From UBA5796 sp040752455 (GTDB taxonomy: Bacteria; Chloroflexota; Anaerolineae; Anaerolineales; Villigracilaceae), in assembly GCA_049324115.1 (NCBI GenBank), contig JBMOMN010000008.1, positions 62,001 to 126,000 of the forward strand: DNA of 64,000 nucleotides. The letters run 5' to 3'. This document shows positions 8,376-16,362 of the stretch, piece after piece. The translations under genes were made by a program, and so were the position numbers. The notes under the pieces were generated by a model, which was not told the origin of the DNA, did not search any database, and saw only the letters and a list, made by a program, of their open reading frames with translations. Position 1 is the first letter of the stretch. Every line of letters begins with the position of its first letter.

Positions 8376-10451
8376 ATGGCTATTGACCAATCACGCGCGA
8401 TTATTGAACTGCTCTACCATGTCAGCCGCGAAGTTGCCACGGCGCTCGACCTGCGCACCGTGTTGCAACGCGTCGTGTACGAGACCATCATCAACGTCGG
8501 GGGGGAACGCGGGAGCATCGTGGTGCTCGACGATCACGGGAAACCGGTTGACGCGACCATCGTGTACGGCAAGCAATTCCACGAACATACCACCCAGCAG
8601 ATCCGGGACACGGTGGACCGCGGCCTGGCGGGGTGGGTGATCCGCAACCGCAAGGCTGTCCTGGTGAACGATACCAGCAAGGATGAACGCTGGCTGCGCC
8701 GCCCGGACGACGCCATCGAGAAGACCGGGGCCAAATCGGCCATGTGCGTGCCGCTCCTGGCGCGGGAACGTCTGGTCGGGGTGCTGACCCTGGTCCACTC
8801 CACGCCTTACGCGTTCAACCAGGAACACCTGGAACTGATGCAGGCCATCGCCGACCAGGCCGGGATCGCCGTGCTGAACGGGCGGTTGTACGCCGAAAGC
8901 CAGCGCCAGGCGCGGGTGATGACCGCCCTGGCCGAAGGCGCCAAAACCATCAACGCCTCGCTCCAACTGGAAGAAGTGTTGCAACGCATCACCGATCAGA
9001 CCATGCAGGCCCTCCAGGTGGAAATGGTCGCCATCGGCCTGATAGACCAGGAGCGCGGCGACCTGGTCTTCAAGGCCGCCGCCGGCATCGGCGCTAAAGA
9101 CATCCTTGGCGGGCGCTCGCCCCTGGCGATGGGCATCATCGGGATGGTCTTGCGCGAGGGGCGCGGGGTCGTCATCCCGATGGTGGACAAGGACAAGCGC
9201 GTCACCACCACCGACCTGTTGCTGCCGGGGGCGCGCACCCAGGCCATCGCAGCCGTGCCCATCCAGGCCCGCGAGCAGACCATCGGCATCCTGCAAGTGG
9301 TCAACCCCAAAGCCCGCACCTTCGACCCCGACGCGCTGCTGGTGCTGGCCGGTATCGGCAGCCTGGCCGGGACCTCCATCCAGAACGCCCAGCTCTACGA
9401 GCGCCTGCAAATCGCCCACCAGGATTACCGCGACCTGTTCGAAGACAGTATTGACCCGATCCTGATCACCTCCTTCCATGGCCGGATCGTCGAAGCCAAC
9501 CGCCAGGCCGCCATGCTGAGCGGCTATTCGCCGATGGACCTGAAAGCCATGACGATTGACCAGCTCCACGAGGTCAACTGGAACCGCACCGGCCTGGAGT
9601 TCGAGCACCTGCGCACTTCGGAAACCCAAAGTTACGAATCCACCCTGCACCGCAAGGACGCCCGCAAGATGCCCATCGAAGTCTACGTGCGTACCACCCG
9701 CTTCGAGGACACCGATTCGCTCCAATGGATCCTGCGCGACATCACCGAGCGCAAAGACCTCGACGCCCTGCGCGAAGACCTGACCGCCATGATCTACCAC
9801 GACCTGCGCTCGCCGCTGGCGAACATCGTCTCCAGCCTGGATATCCTGTCCGGGATGCTGCCGGGGGACGAGACCATCGCCTCGCTGCTCGAAATCGCCA
9901 ACCAGTCCACGGGGCGCATCCAGCGCCTGATCAGCTCCCTGCTCGACATCAACCGCCTGGAAGCCGGCCACATCATCGTGGACCAGCAGGCCATTGATCC
10001 GGCCATCCTGATCGGGGAGGCCCGCGAGGCTGTGCGCTACGCGGCCGAGAGCCGCCAGCAGGTGATCAAGATGGACATCAGCGACACACTGCCGCGCATC
10101 TGGGTTGACCCGGATATGGTGCGGCGGGTGTTCATCAACCTGCTGGAAAACGCGATCAAGTTCACGCCCACTTACGGCGTGATCGAGATCGGCGCAAAGC
10201 TGGAAGGCGAAAAAGTGATGTGCTGGGTCCAGGATAACGGCCCCGGCATCTCCCCGGCCGACCAGGACCGGGTCTTCGAAAAATTCACCCGCCTGAAGAA
10301 GGAAGGCATCTCCAGCGGCCTGGGCGTTGGGCTGGCTTTCTGCCGCCTGGCCATCCAGGGCCACAGCGGCCAGATTTGGATAGACAGCGAACTGGGCAAA
10401 GGCGCCCGTTTCAACCTGACCCTGCCTGTCGTGAACACAGGCTCACTCTAA
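8376..10451 (+). CDS. Cytoplasmic sensor histidine kinase (GAF-GAF-PAS-HisKA-HATPase)
   Basis: The 691-residue protein has no membrane segment. Two GAF domains (about 20-170 and 190-335) are followed by a PAS domain (about 350-460), a HisKA dimerisation domain with phospho-acceptor His475 in MIYHDLRSPLANIV, and a HATPase domain with N box NLLENAIKFTP, G1 DNGPGISPADQ, F box VFEKFTR and G2 GLGVGLAF. It should autophosphorylate in response to a cytosolic ligand or redox signal. No response regulator gene is adjacent. A TATACT box lies near 8240. It starts a co-directional run that continues through 13059. Confidence 0.93.
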   Translation: MAIDQSRAIIELLYHVSREVATALDLRTVLQRVVYETIINVGGERGSIVVLDDHGKPVDATIVYGKQFHEHTTQQIRDTVDRGLAGWVIRNRKAVLVNDTSKDERWLRRPDDAIEKTGAKSAMCVPLLARERLVGVLTLVHSTPYAFNQEHLELMQAIADQAGIAVLNGRLYAESQRQARVMTALAEGAKTINASLQLEEVLQRITDQTMQALQVEMVAIGLIDQERGDLVFKAAAGIGAKDILGGRSPLAMGIIGMVLREGRGVVIPMVDKDKRVTTTDLLLPGARTQAIAAVPIQAREQTIGILQVVNPKARTFDPDALLVLAGIGSLAGTSIQNAQLYERLQIAHQDYRDLFEDSIDPILITSFHGRIVEANRQAAMLSGYSPMDLKAMTIDQLHEVNWNRTGLEFEHLRTSETQSYESTLHRKDARKMPIEVYVRTTRFEDTDSLQWILRDITERKDLDALREDLTAMIYHDLRSPLANIVSSLDILSGMLPGDETIASLLEIANQSTGRIQRLISSLLDINRLEAGHIIVDQQAIDPAILIGEAREAVRYAAESRQQVIKMDISDTLPRIWVDPDMVRRVFINLLENAIKFTPTYGVIEIGAKLEGEKVMCWVQDNGPGISPADQDRVFEKFTRLKKEGISSGLGVGLAFCRLAIQGHSGQIWIDSELGKGARFNLTLPVVNTGSL

Positions 10452-10468
10452 TGATTTTTGGAGTTTAG

Positions 10469-11326
10469 ATGCAAGAAATCGCCAACAATGTCTACATTGA
10501 AGACCAATACTCGGGCATCACCCTGGGGGCTATCTGCCTGCCGCACGGGTTGGTCCAGATTGATGCGCCGCCCTCCATCGAAGACGGGCGCTCCTGGCGG
10601 GCCTCCCTGCTTGGTCTGGGCGGCGGCTCGGAACGCGTCCTGATCAGCCTGGACGCCCATCCCGACCGCACCCTGGGGGCGCGTTCGATGGAATGTACCA
10701 CCATCGTCCACGAAAAGACCGCCCAGATCTTCCGCAACCGGCCGTCCCTGTTCAAAGGCCAGGGCGACGATACCGGCTCGGAGTGGGAGTCCATCCCGAA
10801 CCTGGGCAACCTGCGCTGGGCCACGCCGGAGATCATCTTCAGCCACCAGATGGCGCTGGAATGGGGCGAAACGTCGGTGCTCCTCGAACACAAACCCGGT
10901 TCACGCGCCGGGGCCATTTGGGTCACATTGCCGGGCTACAAGGTGGTATTCGTCGGCGATGCCATCGTCAAACAGCAGCCGCCCTTCCTGGCCCACGCCA
11001 ACCTGCCCCTCTGGATCGACTCGCTGGAAGCCCTGCTCTCGGACGAGTATCGCGGCTTCACGGTCGTCAGCGGGCGGGGCGGCGCCTGCGCGGCGGTCAC
11101 GATCCGCAACCAGTTGGATTTCCTCACCGAAGTGCAGAAGGAACTGGGCAAGCTGGCTTCGCGCAAGGCCTCGTCCGACGCCACCGAAAAACTGGTCGGC
11201 CCGCTCCTGGCCCACTTCAAATTCCCGGCCGGCCGCCAGGACCAATACGAGCAGCGGCTGCGCTACGGCCTGCGGAATTGTTACAGCCGCAATTTCAACA
11301 CTGCCAGCAAAGTGGAAGAGGAGTGA
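10469..11326 (+). CDS. Metallo-beta-lactamase-fold protein lacking the HxHxDH motif
   Basis: The 285-residue protein has the general course of the fold: an N-terminal strand pair with a GLVQIDAPPS segment, RVLISLDAHPDRTLG where the metal motif HxHxDH would be, and GYKVVFVGDAIV with the bridging Asp. The first motif is reduced to D-x-H-x-D-R, so at best an altered metal site remains. It may be a degenerate hydrolase or a binding protein; no function is assigned. GGAG precedes the ATG. It sits between the histidine kinase and asparaginase genes, with 17 bp and 2 bp spacing. Confidence 0.65.
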   Translation: MQEIANNVYIEDQYSGITLGAICLPHGLVQIDAPPSIEDGRSWRASLLGLGGGSERVLISLDAHPDRTLGARSMECTTIVHEKTAQIFRNRPSLFKGQGDDTGSEWESIPNLGNLRWATPEIIFSHQMALEWGETSVLLEHKPGSRAGAIWVTLPGYKVVFVGDAIVKQQPPFLAHANLPLWIDSLEALLSDEYRGFTVVSGRGGACAAVTIRNQLDFLTEVQKELGKLASRKASSDATEKLVGPLLAHFKFPAGRQDQYEQRLRYGLRNCYSRNFNTASKVEEE

Positions 11327-11328
11327 CC

Positions 11329-12375
11329 TTGCCCGCCGAAACTTATGCGCCCCTCGTCGAGTTGACGCGGGGCCTTCTCGTTGAATCGGTCCATTTCGGG
11401 GCCGCGGCCGTCGTGGATGCCTCGGGGAAATTGCTGATGGGATTTGGCGACGCGCGGCTGGTGACGTTCATGCGTTCGAGCGCCAAACCCTTCCAGGCCC
11501 TGCCGTTCATCGAGCGGGGCGGCCAGCGGACCTTCGGCCTGACCCCGCGTGAAATCGCCTTGACCTGCGCCTCGCACGCCGGCACCGACGAACACGTCCG
11601 CGTCCTGAAGGAAATCCAGTCAAAGGTCGGCGTGACGGAAGAGCACCTGCAATGCGGCGCGCATCCCATCACCCACGAGGCGACCCTCGAAGCCATGCAT
11701 CTGCGCGGCGAAAAACCGACCCCCAACCGGCACAACTGCTCCGGCAAACACACCGGCATGTTGGCCCACGCCAAATTGCGCGGCCTCGCCCTCGAAACCT
11801 ACCTGGATCGGGAACACCCGATCCAGCAGGCCATCCTGCAATGTGTGGCCGAGATGTGCGACATCGCTCTCGAAGCCGTCGAACTCGGCACCGACGGCTG
11901 TTCCGCGCCGAATTTTGCCGTCCCGCTCTATAACGCCGCCCTGGGGTTCGCCCGCCTGTGCGACCCTGCCGGCCTGCCCGAAAACCGGGCCGGGGCCTGC
12001 CGGGTGATCACAGACGCCATGACCGCCCACCCCGATATGGTCGCCGGGCCGGGCAGGTTCGATACCCTGCTCATGGAAACCTGCCGGGGGAAGATCGTCT
12101 CCAAGGCCGGGGCGGAGGGATTCCAGTGTATCGGTATCCTGTCCGGGGTCGTCACGCCCGCTTCGCCCGGGATCGGGATCGCCGTCAAGGTCTCGGACGG
12201 GGATTACGCCGGACGGGCGCGACCGGCTGTCGTCCTCGAAATCCTGAGGCGATTGGGCGCAGTCACCGCCGAAGAGTTGGACGGCCTGAAAGCCTTTGGC
12301 CCGCTCAAGCCGCTGCAAAACTGGCGCAAACTGGCCGTCGGCGAGATGCGCCCGGCCTTCGATAACGGAGAGTGA
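11329..12375 (+). CDS. L-asparaginase II family protein
   Basis: The 348-residue product matches the asparaginase II family typified by Rhizobium etli AnsA, unrelated to the E. coli AnsB fold. Conserved parts include MRSSAKPFQALPF, CASHAGTDEHV, CGAHPITHEA, HNCSGKHTGMLAHA and GTDGCSAPNFAVPL. Members hydrolyse asparagine to aspartate and ammonia. The reading frame is open further upstream, but the TTG at 11329, two bases after the preceding stop and behind GGAAGAGGAG, gives the expected N-terminus ETYAPLVELTRG. It is tightly coupled to its neighbours. Confidence 0.85.
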   Translation: MPAETYAPLVELTRGLLVESVHFGAAAVVDASGKLLMGFGDARLVTFMRSSAKPFQALPFIERGGQRTFGLTPREIALTCASHAGTDEHVRVLKEIQSKVGVTEEHLQCGAHPITHEATLEAMHLRGEKPTPNRHNCSGKHTGMLAHAKLRGLALETYLDREHPIQQAILQCVAEMCDIALEAVELGTDGCSAPNFAVPLYNAALGFARLCDPAGLPENRAGACRVITDAMTAHPDMVAGPGRFDTLLMETCRGKIVSKAGAEGFQCIGILSGVVTPASPGIGIAVKVSDGDYAGRARPAVVLEILRRLGAVTAEELDGLKAFGPLKPLQNWRKLAVGEMRPAFDNGE

Positions 12376-12378
12376 CCC

Positions 12379-13059
12379 ATGACCCAGCCATCCGACCTGG
12401 CCCGGCGCGCCCTGCAAGTCCACCAGACCCTGATGGATTTTTACGGCCAGCCGGTCTGGCGCAACCCCCTGCCCGCCATTGACGAGCTGGTTTCGACTAT
12501 CCTCTCGCAGAACACGAACGACACCAACCGGGACCGGGCTTTCGAGGCCTTGCGGGCGCGTTTCCCCACCTGGGAAGCGGTGCGGGACGCCAGGCCGGAG
12601 GCCGTTATCGAGGCCATCCGCCCGGCCGGGCTGGCCAACCAGAAGGGGCCGCGCATCCAGCAGGTGCTGGGCGAGATCAGCGCCGGGCGCGGGGAACTGG
12701 ACCTGTCTTTCCTGAAGGATATGCCGCTCGAAGAGGCCCACGCCTGGCTGACCAGGTTCAAGGGCGTCGGGCCGAAGACGGCCGCCATCGTGCTGCTCTT
12801 CTCGCTCGGCCGGCCGGCCTTTCCCGTGGACACGCACATCTACCGCGTCACCGGGCGGATCGGCCTGCGCCCGGAGAAAATGAGCGTGGAAGAGGCGCAC
12901 CCCTACCTGGAAAGCCTGTTCCCGCCCGAAGCGTATTACGCCGGGCATCTCAACCTGATCCGCCTGGGACGCGAGATCTGCCAGGCGCGCAAGCCGCGCT
13001 GCGAGGTCTGCCCGCTCAACGGGCTGTGCGACTATGCCAGGGCGCAATCTGCACGATAA
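12379..13059 (+). CDS. nth: Endonuclease III-like base-excision glycosylase
   Basis: This 226-residue HhH-GPD protein contains STILSQNTNDTNRD, the helix-hairpin-helix FKGVGPKTAAIV with the catalytic Lys, the catalytic Asp in FPVDTHIYRVTGR and a C-terminal iron-sulfur loop with cysteines spaced C-x6-C-x2-C-x5-C from ICQARKPRCEVC onward. It should remove oxidised pyrimidines and nick abasic sites. It follows the asparaginase gene by 3 bp and ends this run of genes. EndoIII and close relatives are hard to separate; general glycosylase function is secure. Confidence 0.9.
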   Translation: MTQPSDLARRALQVHQTLMDFYGQPVWRNPLPAIDELVSTILSQNTNDTNRDRAFEALRARFPTWEAVRDARPEAVIEAIRPAGLANQKGPRIQQVLGEISAGRGELDLSFLKDMPLEEAHAWLTRFKGVGPKTAAIVLLFSLGRPAFPVDTHIYRVTGRIGLRPEKMSVEEAHPYLESLFPPEAYYAGHLNLIRLGREICQARKPRCEVCPLNGLCDYARAQSAR

Positions 13060-13087
13060 TTGAAAGTTGATTTTCTTTATCTAATAT
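13060..13087 (+). promoter_or_regulatory. Sigma-70-type promoter of the pilin gene
   Basis: TTGAAA (13060-13065) and TAATAT (13082-13087) are separated by 16 bp. The start codon of the pilin gene lies about 150 nt downstream, so the mRNA has a long leader that includes a strong hairpin. Confidence 0.55.
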
Positions 13088-13140
13088 GCTAAAGTATTTT
13101 CAGTCCCGCAAATATCAGTTTTTTTGAAGAAGGGGAACGT

Positions 13141-13178
13141 GGGGTAATGCGGACGGGCTGCGCCCGCCCGCATTACCC
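13141..13178. repeat. GC-rich hairpin in the pilin leader
   Basis: GGGTAATGCGG and CCGCATTACCC are perfect inverted arms continued by CGGGC/GCCCG after one mismatch. No T-tract follows, so it is either a dispersed palindrome or an mRNA structure of the pilin transcript. Confidence 0.6.
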
Positions 13179-13238
13179 TGCACCTCGTTTTGAGTTATTG
13201 GAAAGATATGTAAATCCAGGTGAGAGGAGGTGAAACCA

Positions 13239-13388
13239 TTGATTTATGCCCATGAAAAAGGGCAGGGACTGGCAGAATATTCGTTGGTCCTCATTCTTGT
13301 TGCAGTCGTCGTTTTTGCCGTCTTGTCCCTGCTTGGCCCGGTCATCAGCAATATGTTTGCCAGCCTGAACAGCGAATTAAATCGGTAA
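13239..13388 (+). CDS. Flp-type (type IVb) pilin, 49 residues
   Basis: This short gene starts at a TTG behind a near-perfect GAGGAGGTGA ribosome site. The product has a short basic leader ending in Gly, then QGLAEYSLVLILV, which fits the Flp processing motif G/XXXXEY with Glu at +5 and Tyr at +6, followed by one hydrophobic helix and a polar tail. Type IVb pilins are cut by a TadV-like prepilin peptidase and assembled by Tad machinery. No Tad gene is in the window, so the assembly partner must be elsewhere. Composition and position argue for a real gene. Confidence 0.8.
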   Translation: MIYAHEKGQGLAEYSLVLILVAVVVFAVLSLLGPVISNMFASLNSELNR

Positions 13389-13429
13389 GCAGCTTCGCCC
13401 CGGTCTTGCGCGAGGCCTCGGGGTGGGGT

Positions 13430-13873
13430 TCATGCTTGGGTCTGTTCCAGCATCTCCAACAACCCGTCTGGATAAAGTGGGGACGAGCCGGGACCAAATT
13501 CGTCCAGTTGCTTCCAAACAGCCTTGAAATCCGAGCCTGCGTCCAATTCGTGACCGTGGATGATTTCGCATTGGTAAAGCGTCTCGTCCACGAAACGGCC
13601 GTCGTAGACTTGCACGATCTCGTGGCCGGGTTCGCCATTATAGGTGAAAATGTTTTCGAGCGTGCCGAGATACTTGAGGGCGGTCACCTCGGCGCCGATT
13701 TCTTCGCCCAGCTCCCGGTGGACGGTCTGGGCGGCGTATTCGCCGAACTCGATCTGCCCGCCCAATGGCCGGTAGAAAAACTCCTTTTTGAGCGGGTCGT
13801 ATCCTTCCCCGGCCAGGATGCGCCCCTCGTGGAGGAAAACGCAAATGGCTAATGGGCGGATTCGATGAGCCAT
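13430..13873 (-). CDS. Nudix hydrolase
   Basis: The 147-residue protein carries a complete Nudix box: GQIEFGE, then seven residues and RELGEEIG, which provides the Mg2+-binding glutamates. The sequence MAHRIRPLAICVF leads into the first strand. Nudix enzymes hydrolyse nucleoside diphosphates linked to other groups; the substrate is not predictable. AAGGAG lies just before the ATG. It is separated from the upstream aldo/keto reductase operon by a terminator. Confidence 0.88.
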   Translation of the reverse strand: MAHRIRPLAICVFLHEGRILAGEGYDPLKKEFFYRPLGGQIEFGEYAAQTVHRELGEEIGAEVTALKYLGTLENIFTYNGEPGHEIVQVYDGRFVDETLYQCEIIHGHELDAGSDFKAVWKQLDEFGPGSSPLYPDGLLEMLEQTQA

Positions 13874-13896
13874 AATAACTCCTTCGATTTGAATAG

Positions 13897-13928
13897 AAAA
13901 CTTGCGAAGGCTGCCTTCGCAAGTTTTT
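13897..13928 (-). terminator. Strong hairpin terminator after the aldo/keto reductase gene
   Basis: AAAACTTGCGAAGGC and GCCTTCGCAAGTTTT form a 15-bp stem with A- and T-rich flanks, so it could act on both strands. It lies between the reductase stop and the Nudix start. Confidence 0.85.
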
Positions 13929-13954
13929 GGTCGGACGCCGCATTTCGGTGCGGG

Positions 13955-14917
13955 TTATTCTTCAGGCTGGTTGTCGAGGACCAGTTCGATCCGTTCGAGC
14001 ACGTCGTCGGTCAGCGCGTCCACGGCTTCTCCGGCAGCCAGGTTTTCCTGTAGTTGTTCGAGGCGGGTGGCGCCGGTGATGACGCTGCTCAGGTCTTTCC
14101 GCCGCAGCAGCCAGGCGATCGCCAGTTGCGCGGCGGACAGGCCCAGGTCCCGGGCGATGAGGGCCAGGTCCTCCACGATGGCGATGCGCCTGGGGGTGAT
14201 GCGGTCGCGCAGCCAGCCCATCCCCTCCTGGGCGGCGCGGGTCCCGGCGGGGATGCCGGCGTTGTATTTGCCGGTCAGGATGCCGTTGTCCAGCGGACTC
14301 CAGGTGGTCAGGCCGACGCCGTATTCCTTGCAGAGCGGGGCCAGTTCGATCTCGACCCGGCTGCGGTGGAACATGTTGTATTGCGGCTGTTCGACGGCCG
14401 GGCCGAGCAGGTGATGGTGGCTGGCTGCGGTAAAGGCCGAGGCGATCTGCCAGGCGCGCCATTCGGAGGTGCCCCAGTAGAGGATCTTGCCCTGGCGGAT
14501 GAGGGTGTCCATCGTGTAGACGAGTTCTTCGATGGGAGTGTCCGGGTCGAAGCGCTGGCAGAAATACAGGTCAATGTAGTCGGTGCCCAGCCGTCGCAGC
14601 GAAGCGTTGGCGGATTCGATGATGTGCTTGCGCGAGAGGCCGCGTCCGTTTGGCCCGGGCATGGTCGGCCCGAAGACCTTGCTGGAAATGAGCAGGCCCT
14701 CGCGCGGCAGCCCGTGGATGGCCCTGCCCATGATGGTCTCCGCTTCGCCGTTGGCGTTGATGTCGGCGTTGTCGAAGAAGTTGACGCCATTGTCGTAGGC
14801 GGCGTGCAGCAACTCGGCGGCTTCTTTTTCGGAAAGCTGAACCCCGAAGGTGGCCCACGCGCCGAGCGAAATCTCGCTGACCTTCAATCCCGAACGTCCC
14901 AGGCGGCGGTAGTGCAT
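13955..14917 (-). CDS. Aldo/keto reductase (Kv-beta-like)
   Basis: The 320-residue protein begins MHYRRLGRSGLKVSEISLG and has the AKR catalytic Asp/Tyr region FFDNADINANGEAE, where the usual Tyr in DTADxY is replaced by Asn (NADINANGEAE), the Lys region LLISSKVFGP and IDLYFCQRFDPDTPIEE, with Gln where HRxD is common. The fold is clear and resembles potassium-channel beta subunits. The substitutions at the Tyr and His positions leave catalytic competence uncertain. The ATG overlaps the stop of the upstream lipoprotein gene (TAATG), which fixes the start and indicates translational coupling. Confidence 0.85.
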   Translation of the reverse strand: MHYRRLGRSGLKVSEISLGAWATFGVQLSEKEAAELLHAAYDNGVNFFDNADINANGEAETIMGRAIHGLPREGLLISSKVFGPTMPGPNGRGLSRKHIIESANASLRRLGTDYIDLYFCQRFDPDTPIEELVYTMDTLIRQGKILYWGTSEWRAWQIASAFTAASHHHLLGPAVEQPQYNMFHRSRVEIELAPLCKEYGVGLTTWSPLDNGILTGKYNAGIPAGTRAAQEGMGWLRDRITPRRIAIVEDLALIARDLGLSAAQLAIAWLLRRKDLSSVITGATRLEQLQENLAAGEAVDALTDDVLERIELVLDNQPEE

Positions 14918-15588
14918 TATCTGATCACTTTGAACGATACTTCGAAATAACAATTCAAGCCATCGCCCCGGATTTTCCAGGTGGATGAATAGACTCCCGG
15001 TGTGGCGGGCGCATCGAGCCTGGCCGTGAGGCTGACAGATTCGCCTGCAGCAACGTCATGGGGCAAATCGTAGATTTTCTGGGTGTACAGCGGGTCTCCT
15101 GAGAAAAAGATCAGGTCGTAATCGTTTTTGCCCCACTTGAATGAGGATGTGTTCTTGACGACCCAGGTAACCGTAAATCTTTTGCTGGCCTTAACCTGGC
15201 TCCCGTTTGGAGGGGTTTGCCTGGTGACATCGCAAGTGCCGCCTGTAGGTCCCCCGTCTCCATCGCCACCCCCACCCCCTCCGCCGCCGGGCGTGAAAAC
15301 GATCTTGAGCGTGTTGGTGGGCGTCGGCAGGGAGTAGAAGAAGGTGGGCGTGGCCGTAGGGGTTGACGTGGCCGGGAGCGGCGTCTCGGTGGGTGTGGGA
15401 GTCCCCGGCGGCGTTTCGGTGGCGGTGGCCATGACTGCCTGGGTCATGGCATTGGCGGCATTCGCGGTCAAAACGATGATGGTTTCGACCGCGCCGGGCA
15501 CCTGGGTCGGGAACGATTGAGGCGCCATGGGGTCGCAGCTTATCGCGGCCAAGACCAACACAACGAAGGCTAGAACTGTTTTTTTCAT
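14917..15588 (-). CDS. Lipoprotein with Thr/Pro linker and Nbr1-type Ig-like domain (copy 2)
   Basis: The 223-residue protein has a lipoprotein signal MKKTVLAFVVLVLAAISC, a long linker rich in TPTPTETP, a run of glycines (about residues 120-130) and a C-terminal beta-sandwich. The region from TCDVTRQTPPNGSQV through FTVTWVVKNTSSFKW and WKIRGDGLNCYFEV matches Ig-like domains first seen in Nbr1, common in bacterial surface lipoproteins. It is probably anchored outside the membrane; its ligand is unknown. It is paralogous to the upstream gene. The start is the ATG behind GAGGAGTC. Confidence 0.8.
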   Translation of the reverse strand: MKKTVLAFVVLVLAAISCDPMAPQSFPTQVPGAVETIIVLTANAANAMTQAVMATATETPPGTPTPTETPLPATSTPTATPTFFYSLPTPTNTLKIVFTPGGGGGGGGDGDGGPTGGTCDVTRQTPPNGSQVKASKRFTVTWVVKNTSSFKWGKNDYDLIFFSGDPLYTQKIYDLPHDVAAGESVSLTARLDAPATPGVYSSTWKIRGDGLNCYFEVSFKVIR

Positions 15589-15632
15589 CGAAGACTCCTC
15601 TCCCAAACCGTCCCGCCTGGGCGGGCGCAGGC

Positions 15633-16298
15633 TTATTTTGCGACGGTGATCGAAATCGTCAGGATGCAGAATTCGTGCGCGCCTTTCAAGGTCCACGTGG
15701 CGGAATAATGACCCGGCTCTTTGGGCGCGATCATGTCAATAAGCAGGTCAATGGTCTGGCCCGGCTTGACCAGGGCGGGCAGGTCAATCAGGTCGAAGAA
15801 GGTTTGCATTTTTTGGCCGCGCAGGTACATCAGGTCAATATCGGTGGGTTCCCAGTTCCTGGTTCCGGTGTTTTTGACCGTCCAGACCATGTCGAAATCC
15901 ACGCCAGGCTTGAATACCGTCCAATCTGCGGGTTTCTGTTTGACCCACTGGCACTGGTACGGGGAGGGCGTGGGCGCCGGGCCGCCGCCTCCGCCGCCCC
16001 CACCGGCCGGGACGAAAGGCGTGTTCGTCGCAGTCGGGACGACGATCAGGGTGGGGACGGCTGGTGTGCTCGTCGGCAATAGCGTGGGAGTGATTGGTCC
16101 GGTGGTGTTGGTGGGCAGCGGGGTATTGGACGCCTGGGCTGCCTGGGCGGTTTGTCCGGCAGCCAGGGTCTGGGCCACGCTGGTGGATACCATGTCCCTG
16201 ACCTGGCTGGGATCGGTGGTCGGCTGGGCTGCGGGGGCGCACCCTGCCAGGAGGATGGCAATCAAAACAAAAGCCAGGAGTGAAGGAGGTGTACGCAT
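15633..16298 (-). CDS. Lipoprotein with Thr/Pro linker and Nbr1-type Ig-like domain (copy 1)
   Basis: The 221-residue protein starts MRTPPSLLAFVLIAILLAGC, a classical lipobox. A Thr/Pro/Ala linker and a polyglycine stretch precede the Ig-like domain: WTVFKPGVDFDMVWTVKNT, IDLMYLRGQKM, PGHYSATWTLKGAHEFCILTI. It shares architecture and spacing with the next gene, 44 bp downstream, so the pair arose by duplication. A role in cell-surface interaction or envelope architecture is plausible but unproven. The ATG at 16298 has GGATC 7 nt upstream; longer versions would bury the signal peptide. Confidence 0.8.
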   Translation of the reverse strand: MRTPPSLLAFVLIAILLAGCAPAAQPTTDPSQVRDMVSTSVAQTLAAGQTAQAAQASNTPLPTNTTGPITPTLLPTSTPAVPTLIVVPTATNTPFVPAGGGGGGGGPAPTPSPYQCQWVKQKPADWTVFKPGVDFDMVWTVKNTGTRNWEPTDIDLMYLRGQKMQTFFDLIDLPALVKPGQTIDLLIDMIAPKEPGHYSATWTLKGAHEFCILTISITVAK

Positions 16299-16362
16299 TT
16301 TAAGATCCTTTTGTTTTCGAATAGGGTGGAGCAGGCAGGCTGCCCGCTCCACGTCCTGCCTG

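Noticed and set aside
10693..11328. Long N-terminal extension of the asparaginase frame
   Set aside because: It overlaps the MBL-fold gene in another frame, and the TTG at 11329 has a ribosome site and gives the family N-terminus.
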